A stretch of 64,000 nt of DNA from contig NZ_CP071091.1 of assembly GCF_017301635.1 (NCBI RefSeq), forward strand, positions 1,872,001-1,936,000. The letters run 5' to 3'. Shown piece after piece: positions 55,101 through 62,800 of the stretch. The notes under the pieces are model-generated. The model was not told the DNA's origin and made no database searches. It saw only the letters and a program-made list of their open reading frames with translations. A program made the translations under genes and the position numbers. Origin of the DNA: Myxococcus landrumus. GTDB lineage: Bacteria > Myxococcota > Myxococcia > Myxococcales > Myxococcaceae. Position 1 is the stretch's first letter. The number at the start of each line of letters is the position of its first letter.

Positions 55101-55733
55101 GGCCAGGACGTGCACACAGGGCGGCGCGCCGCAGGTGCAGTCCGCCTGCACGCTGGTGGGCGTGAAGGTCAGGGTCGCTTCGGGGAGGATGAACCCCATC
55201 TGCGCGCCGTAGGGCAGTTCCGAGCAACGCGTCTCACGGAAGCGGAAGCCGGGCAGCTCCGGGTCGTGCTGGAGGGGTTCGAGGAACAGGGCCTGGGTGG
55301 GGCGCGGCGCCACCGTGGCGGGGGCGCGGGCGCGCAGGTCCAGGAGCAGGCCGTGGACTCGATGGGTTCGAGAGTCATCGGGGGGCGACAGGCGCGCGGC
55401 CATCTCGGCGAGGGTGCGCTCCGCGCCTCGGCGCTCCTCCTCCACGAAGCGCCACGCGAGCCGAGGCAACAGCTCCTTCATCTTCGGCGATGGGAGGGAC
55501 TCCTGGGTCCAGCGCGTCCGAGCTTCCTCGCTCAGCATCTCCACCAACCGCCGGCGCGCCGTCGCGGGTCGCGCCTGGGGCAGCAGGGCCGCATCCACCC
55601 AGGGCATCAGCACCGTGAGGCTCAAACGGGAGAGATGTTCGACGCCCTGCTCCCGAAGCCAGGAGCGCAGCGCCCCTTCCGTGGCGAAGTGAGGGACGGG
55701 CGAAAGGTCGGGCTGCGGGCGCTCCACGGACAT
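52164..55733 (-). CDS. SNF2-family DNA-dependent ATPase with SWIM zinc finger
   Basis: 1189 residues from the ATG at 55733. N-terminal region has a SWIM-type zinc site, DCTCGAPPCVH (about 198-208). The C-terminal half is a full SNF2/RapA-like motor: motif I DDMGLGKT near 738, motif II DEAQ, then GTPLENHLGELWS (motif III), LRRTKSQVEAQLPP, and motifs V/VI SLKAGGFGLNLT and DRAHRIGQ. Bacterial members remodel or displace proteins on DNA or RNA polymerase; no specific target is known. It converges on lon and is divergent from the amidase gene. Confidence 0.92.
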   Translation of the reverse strand: MSVERPQPDLSPVPHFATEGALRSWLREQGVEHLSRLSLTVLMPWVDAALLPQARPATARRRLVEMLSEEARTRWTQESLPSPKMKELLPRLAWRFVEEERRGAERTLAEMAARLSPPDDSRTHRVHGLLLDLRARAPATVAPRPTQALFLEPLQHDPELPGFRFRETRCSELPYGAQMGFILPEATLTFTPTSVQADCTCGAPPCVHVLAAIDTVLLWLHQPWTPSFGETLEELVRPGWDRTLRAMERALDDGTGSGAGVEISWRVDVIEGYGVEVFPYVHKRNKKGQRSTGAKVSRRKLLLEHGSQLSVLDARLASLLPDGDAPAPRALLIELVEHPRLYQEGTQDLLVQVERAKVGIVAVERGGTVIVTAGVDGATLHATMVDRVRKSKPEEALFLWDEGARRLTVLDVGPEVRALVTVLQRHGNVFPPESHEVLLEKLSKLAVRMPVALPRGVMGERVPSLQLPVLRFELEPGGAVRVELRMRALADSISFIPGEGPRDVYVRRNLEPVHTVRDFVKELALAQSLQARLPFAQGEAQVIPFTFSFEGVQGALALLSACQELESPPELEWVGSPLKLAGSRGASALRITVERKRDWFGVLGGLAVQGERVELGRLLDAARRKERFIQVKDQTYVEVEEALRHHLERLADHAHLSRHGLEVSPAAAESLSALGTAGAALDADETWKRLVERIFAAKELKPKVPATLKTELRDYQADGFRWLTRLASWGAGGVLADDMGLGKTVQALTVLLERSKLGPALVLAPTSVAFNWMDEAKRFAPSLRMRLFSEAADRGGLLERLGPRDVLVLSYGLLTRDIGRLSELRFATIVFDEAQALKNAGTHRFRAARALQGDFKFALSGTPLENHLGELWSVFALVFPGLLGSHDAFRTRFAIPIERRVDPTAAPALARVLEPFLLRRTKSQVEAQLPPRTDVRVPVVLSTAEWTMYEDARLAALSALESRPEVKQERRAREHEQRFEVLAALTRLRLLASHPRLYDATSRVESSKLERFLELVEELRSEGHRALVFSQFTSHLALVREVLDARGIRYEYLDGQSTPKAREQSVRAFQEGTAPLFLISLKAGGFGLNLTAANSVIHLDPWWNPAVEDQASDRAHRIGQERPVTVYRLVARGTIEEQMLSLHEHKRALVADVLEGKDGAGRLSTQEMLGLLSQRLSRPDEEEPPQTRH

Positions 55734-55857
55734 GGCCTCGTGCTTCTTCGCAAAGCGGAGGGGAAACGCAAGGGGGACCACATTCCCTCGCTTCCACCGC
55801 CCGTCATTCCAAGCAACACTGTGGAACGACGCTCCCTCGGTGGGCGTCGAACCGCAC

Positions 55858-56814
55858 ATGTCGGAATCCACTCGAGCCTGGGGTCTGGGAGTCGTCATCC
55901 TGCTGGTGGCGCAAGGCTGCCTGCGCGCCTCGACGGAGGTGGAGCATCCACCCGTGGAGAAGACAGCCCCGGTGGCGCAGCCTCCGCCCGCGACAGCGGC
56001 CCCCGAGCCTCCTCGTGTGCCCCCCAAGTGGCCCGCCGCCGGTGCACCGTTGACCTTCGGCCAGGCACGCTTCCCACCGGGATTTACCCGGCAGCGCGTG
56101 TACCTGGACGCGGGACATGGGGCCGAGGGGAACACGGGCAACCGCTCTGTGACCTGTGAGGATGAAGAGTCCTTCACGTTGCGCGTCGCCGAAGACCTGG
56201 CTCGGCGGCTGGAGGCCACGGGACATTTCGAGGTGAGGATCAGTCGCAAGGCGGGGCAGCGGGTGGCGTATGCCGACCGGCTCGCCGCGGCCGCGAAGTG
56301 GGGCGCCCATGTGCTGGTGAGCTTGCACTCGGACTCGCGGGGGACTCCTCAGGTGTGGTCCCCCAGTGAAGGGCTCGAATGCAACCGCCAGGATGCGACG
56401 CCGGGCTTCAGTGTGCTGTGGTCCGAGGAGGCGGAGCTCACGCTTCAGACCCAGCGCGCGGGCCTGGCTCGGGCACTGGCCCGGAACCTGTCCCGGGTCG
56501 GGTTCCCTCCCTACGACGGCATCGACTACACGGGGCTCTATGCCGCCGACTCGGCGGAGGCCGGGGTCTTCGTCGCGAGAGAGCCCACGCATCGGCGCAT
56601 CTTCGTGCTGCGCAAGCCGTCCATCCCCTCCGTCATCATCGAGACGCATCACGCGCTCGACTTCGAGGAGGCCGCGCGGTGGCGCGAGGAGCGCACCCTG
56701 GAGGCCTTTGGCGCCGCGGTGACGCAGGGACTGGTGGAGGCCCTGGCACCACGGCCCCTCGACATTCCTTCCCAGGCCGCGGCGGCGGAGGCGAACTCAG
56801 CCTCCGCGCCATGA
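55858..56814 (+). CDS. N-acetylmuramoyl-L-alanine amidase (Amidase_3), lipoprotein
   Basis: 318 residues from the ATG at 55858. The signal ends VAQGC (lipoprotein-type). A Pro-rich linker leads to the Amidase_3 fold: DAGHG (H87), the Glu-rich EDEESF, SLHSD (H157) and the catalytic VIIETH (E262). This zinc amidase class cuts the bond between muramic acid and the peptide in peptidoglycan and serves in cell separation or wall recycling. No AMIN domain. Ends 11 bp before the NRPS stop codon. Confidence 0.9.
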   Translation: MSESTRAWGLGVVILLVAQGCLRASTEVEHPPVEKTAPVAQPPPATAAPEPPRVPPKWPAAGAPLTFGQARFPPGFTRQRVYLDAGHGAEGNTGNRSVTCEDEESFTLRVAEDLARRLEATGHFEVRISRKAGQRVAYADRLAAAAKWGAHVLVSLHSDSRGTPQVWSPSEGLECNRQDATPGFSVLWSEEAELTLQTQRAGLARALARNLSRVGFPPYDGIDYTGLYAADSAEAGVFVAREPTHRRIFVLRKPSIPSVIIETHHALDFEEAARWREERTLEAFGAAVTQGLVEALAPRPLDIPSQAAAAEANSASAP

Positions 56815-56825
56815 GCGAAGCGTCG

Positions 56826-59800
56826 CTACGTCTTGCTCCCGAGGAGGCTCGCGAGTCGCGTCGCCAGGACATCCACGTGGGGGGCTCGCAGCAGGCTGTA
56901 GTGGTCGCCACTCACGTCCACCACGGTGAGCTGGTCCGGCGCGATGAAGCGTGACCAACCGTGGCTTGTGTCCACGACGCGCTCGCGCTTCGCATCCTTC
57001 GCCCTGAGCAGCGTCACAGGTCCCCCTCCGTAGGGGCCGGGGCGATAGGTGGACAGTGCACGCAGGTTCGCGCGTGTCACGTCACGCCAGGCTCGGAGAT
57101 CCACATCCCGGACCTCGGGAGGCAGCCAGCCTGACGCTCGCGCGTGCTGAGCGACTCGAGCGATCTGCTCTTCGTCCGCGAGTCCCATGAGGAGCTCCGG
57201 CCGCAGCGTCGGTTCAGCGCCTGCGGTCCGCGCCAGATCCATCGCCATGCCCGCGAGCAACAACGCGCCATCGGGCTCGCGTGCGAGTGCTTCATCTCCT
57301 GGCGCGAAGCTGTCGAGCAGGACGAGCTGCTCCACCCGCTGGCCCTGTCGCTCCAGCTCTCGCGCCATCTCGAAGGCGACGACGCCACCCAGCGACCAGC
57401 CTCCCAGCACGTAAGGACCTTCCGGCCGCACCGCACGCAAGGCCGCCACATGGCGACGAGCGAGCTCCTCCACCTGCTCCAACGGCGCTTCGCTTCCATC
57501 CAGACCCGGTGCCTGGAGACCGTAGAACGGCCGCTCCGTCCCCAACAGGCGCGCGAGCATCCGATAGGGTCCCACCGCGCCTCCCACCGCGTGAACGAAG
57601 AACACGGGGGCACTCGTCCCCTTCGACTGCAACGTCACGCAGTCGCGGACAGTCCTGTCAGCGAGTGACGACTCCATCCAGGACGCGAGCCGCTCGACCG
57701 AGGGCGCCTCGAAGAGTGCTCGCAGCGGGACCACCACTCCCGTCAGGGCGCGCACCTTCGACGTCACCTGCGTCGCCAGCAGCGAGTGACCTCCCAGCTC
57801 GAAGAAGTCTTCCTTCCTGCCGACTCGCTTCTTCGCCCCCAACACCTCCTCGAAGACCTCCGCCAGCTTCCTCTCCAGCTCCGTCTCCGGCGCCTCGTAC
57901 TCCGCCCTCTTCTCCACTTCCTCCGGTGCCGGCAGCGCCTCCCGGTCCACCTTCCCATTCCTCGTCAGCGGCAGCTCCTCCAGCACCACCACCACCGACG
58001 GCACCAGGTACTCCGGCAACACCCTCCTCATCCCCTCCTTCACCCGGCTGGCTTCCACCTCTCCCACCACGTACCCCACCAGCCCAGCACCCCTCACCAC
58101 CACCACCGCCTCCCTCACTCCCGCCTGCTGCTTCAGCCCCTCCTCCACCTCCCCCAACTCAATCCGATACCCCCTCACCTTCACCTGTCTGTCTTTTCGC
58201 CCCAGAAACTCCAACACCCCCTCCCCCTTCCACCTCACCACGTCCCCCGTCCGGTACAGCCTCTCTCCCTCTCCAAACGGGCTCGGGACGAACCTCTCCG
58301 CGGTCAGCTCGGGACGCCCCACGTACCCTCCCGCCAATCCCTCTCCTCCCGTGTACAGCTCTCCCTGCACCCCCTCCGCTACTGGACTCATCCTCTCGTC
58401 CAGCACGTACACCTCCGTGCCTTCCACCGGCCTCCCAATCGGCACGCTCCTCCCTCCCGCCTCCTCCTCCTCCTCCATCCGGTGCGTCGTCGTGAATGTC
58501 GTGTTCTCCGTCGGGCCGTACCCGTTGATGAGCCGCCCTCCTCCCCTCAGCCGCTCCCTCACTCGCCCCACCGGCAGCACGTCTCCTCCCGCCAGCACCT
58601 GCCTCACTCCTCTCAGCGCCTCGGGCTGGTACGCCTGCATCTGCTCGAAGAGTGCCGCCGTCAGCCACAGCGACGTCACTCCATGCTTCCTCAGCGCCTC
58701 CCCCACTCCCTCCAGCGACACTTCTCCCGCTGGGTACACCACCAACTTCCCTCCATTCAGCAGCGCACCCCACACCTCCAGCGTCGACGCGTCGAAGGCC
58801 ACCGGCGCCAATTGCAGCCACACCTCGTCGCTTCCGAAGCTCGCGTAGCTGGCTCCCTTCACCAGTCTCACCACCGCTCGCTGCGGCACCCCCACTCCCT
58901 TCGGCTTCCCCGTGCTTCCCGACGTGTACATCACGTACGCCAGGTTGCTCCCGCTCCCTCGTCGCTCCGGGTTGCTCCTCGCCTCGCGCTCAATCTCTTT
59001 CCCCTCCACACTCACCACCACGTCCGCACTCTCCGCCACCTCCTCCACCTGCGCGTCCCTCCCCACCACCACCGCCACTCCCGCTTCCCTCTTCATCCAC
59101 CTCAACCGCTCCGCCGGGGTGCTCACGTCCAGCGGCACGTACGCCCCTCCCGCCTTCACCACCCCCAGCACCGCCACCACCCACTCCACCGAGCGCTCCA
59201 CGCACAACCCCACCCTCACCTCCGGGCCCACTCCTCTCGCCCTCAGGTGGTGCGCCAACTGGTTCGCCCTCTCGTTGAGTTGATCGTACGTCAGCGCCTC
59301 TTCTCCCCACTCCACCGCCACTCGCCCAGGCGTCCTCTCCACCTGCTCTTCAAACAGCTCCGCCAACGTCTCTTCTCGCGACACCACGCCCCGGCGCCCG
59401 CTCCACTCCTCCACCACACGCCGCCTCTCCTCCTCACCCTCCAGCCTCACCTCCCACACCTCCTTCTCCAGCCCCTCCACCATCCCCTCCAGCGCCACCC
59501 TCACGTGCCTCAACAACCGCTCCGCCGTCCCACCCTCATACAAGTCACTGTTGTAGTTCAGTGACACACCCACGCCTTCCGCGCCTTCTCCCACGGCCAA
59601 CGAGAAGTCGAACTTCGACGTCTTCGTGTCCGCCTCCAGCCCCTTCAACCTGAGGCCATCGCCCAGCCGCACCTCGACCGGTGGCGTGTTCTGCAACGTC
59701 AGCGACACCTGGAAGAATGGACCGCGGCTCAAGTCCCTCTCCGGCAGCAACTCCTCCACCAACTTCTCGAACGGTACGTCCTGGTGCGCGTACGCACCCA

Positions 59801-62800
59801 ACGTCACCTCCCTCGCCCTCCTCCACAACTCTCGTACTCCCTCCTCCTCCTTCACCCTCCCCCTCAACACCAACGTGTTCGCGAAGTACCCAATCAGCCC
59901 TTCCGTCTCCGCGCTCGTCCTCCCCGCTATCGGGAAGCCCACCACCACCTCTTCCTGCCCCGCCCACCTCGACAGCACCACCTGGTACGCGCTCAGCAGC
60001 ACCATGAAGGGCGTCACCCCTTCCTTCCTCCCCGCCTCCTCCACCTTCCTCCACAAGCTCTTCGGCCAGTGCCGAGTCAGCACTGCCCCACGGAAGCTCT
60101 GTGATGCGGGCCTCGGCTTGTCCGTCACCAACTCCAACGCCCTCGGGGCTCCCTCCAACTGCTGGCGCCAGTACTCCACCTGCTTCTCCAGCACCTCGCC
60201 CCTCAACCACCCTCGCTGCCACTCCGCGTAGTCCGCGTACTGCACCTCCAATTCCTTCAGCGGCGACGCACGCCCTTCCGCGAACGCCTCGTAGAGCGCT
60301 GCCACCTCCCTCACCAACACCCCCATCGACCAGCCGTCCGAAACGATGTGGTGCAGCACCACCACCAACACGTGTTCCTCCTCGGACAGCCGCACCAACG
60401 TCACCCTCAACAGCGGGCCTCGAGCCAGGTCGAACGGACGCACCACCTCTTCGTGCACGAGGCTGCGCAGAGACTCATCACGCGCATCGCTCCGCGGCAG
60501 TTCGACTCGCTGGAAGCGGCACGGCGATGGAGGCGCAATGACCTGGACCGGGACACCCCCTTCGTCGGGGAAGCAGGTGCGCAGACTTTCGTGGCGACGC
60601 ACCAACTCCGAGAACGCGCGCTCCAGCGCGTCCACATCGAGCGGTCCCTTCAGCTCGAGCGCGGACGGAGCGTTGTACGCAGCCCCTCCCGGCACCAGTC
60701 GATCCAGGAACCACATGCGTTGCTGCGCGAAGGACAGGGCCAGCGCTCCCCGACGGTCTGATCGACCCAATGCAGGCATGGAGACAGTCCGAGACGCTTG
60801 CGCCACTCTTCGGGCAAGTCCTTCGAGCGTCGGCGCCTCGAAGAGCGCTCGCAGCGGGACCTCCACTCCCAACGCAACACGGAGACGGGCCACCACTTGC
60901 GTCGCGACGAGCGAATGCCCTCCCAACGCGAAGAAGTCGTCATGCCGCCCGACGCGCTCGACTCGCAGGACCTCCGACCAGATGGAGGCCAGCAGCTCTT
61001 CCAACGGTGTCGCTGGCGGCTCGTGGCCAGCAGCGGTGCTCGCGGCACCGGCCTCTGGAGCAGGCAACGCACGACGATCCAACTTCCCGTTCGGCGTCAG
61101 GGGCAGCGACTCCAGCACCACGAAGGCCCCGGGCACCATGTGCGCCGGCAGACGCTCCCGCGCGAAGCTTCGCAACGACTCCACCGTCACCCGCGCCCGC
61201 CCGGAGACGACATACGCCACGAGCCGCTGCTCTCCGGGCCCGTCTTCCCGCGCCATCACCACCGCATTCCCCACCGAGGGGTGCTCGCGCAACACCGCCG
61301 CCACCTCGCCGGGCTCCACTCGGAATCCTCGCACCTTCACCTGGAAGTCCGAGCGCCCCAGGAACTCCACCCGCCCATCCGCGAGCCACCGCACGCGATC
61401 TCCCGTGCGGTACATCCGCGCCCCCGGCTCGGGACTGAAGGGGTCTGGCCCCAGCCGCTCCGCCGTCAACTCCGGCCGACCCAGGTAGCCTCGCGCCACC
61501 TGCACACCACCGATGAACAGCTCGCCGGGAACCCCCACGGGCACTGGCCCCAGCGACTCATCGAGCACGTACACGCGTGTGTTCGCCAGCGGAGTCCCCA
61601 GCGGCACAGACTGGGACCGGCCACCGCTTCCGTCTCGGCGCGTCTCCACCACCCGGCCCGCGAGCACGCCCACTGTCGTCTCCGTGGGGCCGTAGTGGTT
61701 GAACACCTCCAAGGATGGCGCCCACGCGTGGAGCTGCTCCAGCAAGGCCCAGGAGGAGGACTCACCTCCCAACACCAGACGCTTGCGCGGAAGCACCTGG
61801 GCGGGCTCGGGCGCCGTCAGCCATGCGGCGAGATGCGAGGGGACCATCTTCACGCAGTCCACCGGGTGGCGCTGGAAGTACTCCGCCATCCCCACGGGAT
61901 TGCCCGCACGCTCCTGGGTGATGACGTGCAGCTCGCCGCCCGTGAGCAGCGCGGGGAACAACACCGTGTTCCCCAGGTCCGCGCCAAACGTCGACACCAG
62001 CGCGAAGCTCGTGCACTCACGCAACCCCAGGCGCTCCGTCGCGGCCTGGACATAGTTGGCGAGCGCCCCATGCGTCACGGCCACGCCCTTCGGACGCCCC
62101 GTGCTGCCCGACGTGAACAGCACATACGCGAGGCTCTCCGCCATGACGCGAACCGAGGGCGCCTCCACCGGTTGACTCGCGAGGAGCGCGGCATCCCCAT
62201 CCAGCAGCACGCACTGCACCCCCACCGCACCAAACGCCGCCGCGTGACGCGACTCCGTCACCACCACCGGCGCGGCGACCTCCTCCATCAGCAATCCCAG
62301 ACGTGCTACCGGCTGCGAGGGCTCCAGCGGTACGTAGGCCCCTCCCGCCTTCAGGACGCCCAGCAGCGCGACGACCAGTCCAACGCCTCGCTCCAGGCAC
62401 AGCGCCACGGGGACGTCCGGGCCCACCCCCAGGGTCCTCAAGTGGTGCGCGAGCTGGTTCGCGCGAGCCTCGAGCTGCCCATACGAGAGCACCGAGTCCT
62501 CGCAGCACACCGCCAGCGCGCCAGGTGTCCTCGCGGCCTGCTGCTCGATGAGCCGATGGATGGGGAGTGTATCGAGCAGCCGTGGACTGGTGCCGGTCGC
62601 CCACGTCTCCAACACCTGCTGACACTCGGCCTCGGACATGAGCGGCAACAGGGAGAGCCGTTGCCGTGGATTCGCGGTGATGGACTCCAGCAGCACCCGG
62701 AAGTGCTCCACCATGCGGGTGGCCGTGGCCTCGGTGAACAGGTCCGTGTTGAACAGGAGGGTTCCGTCGAAACCGTCCGGGGTCTCTCCGAGGTTCAACG

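Noticed and set aside
57281..60300. Several long plus-strand frames rich in Pro/Ser/His/Leu
   Set aside because: They arise from the pyrimidine bias opposite the NRPS module 2; the minus strand holds complete C-A-T core motifs.
57800..60400. CT-rich near-repeats that looked like a simple repeat array
   Set aside because: They are codon-level runs of GAG/GTG on the coding strand, with no regular unit or spacer, so not a CRISPR or satellite.
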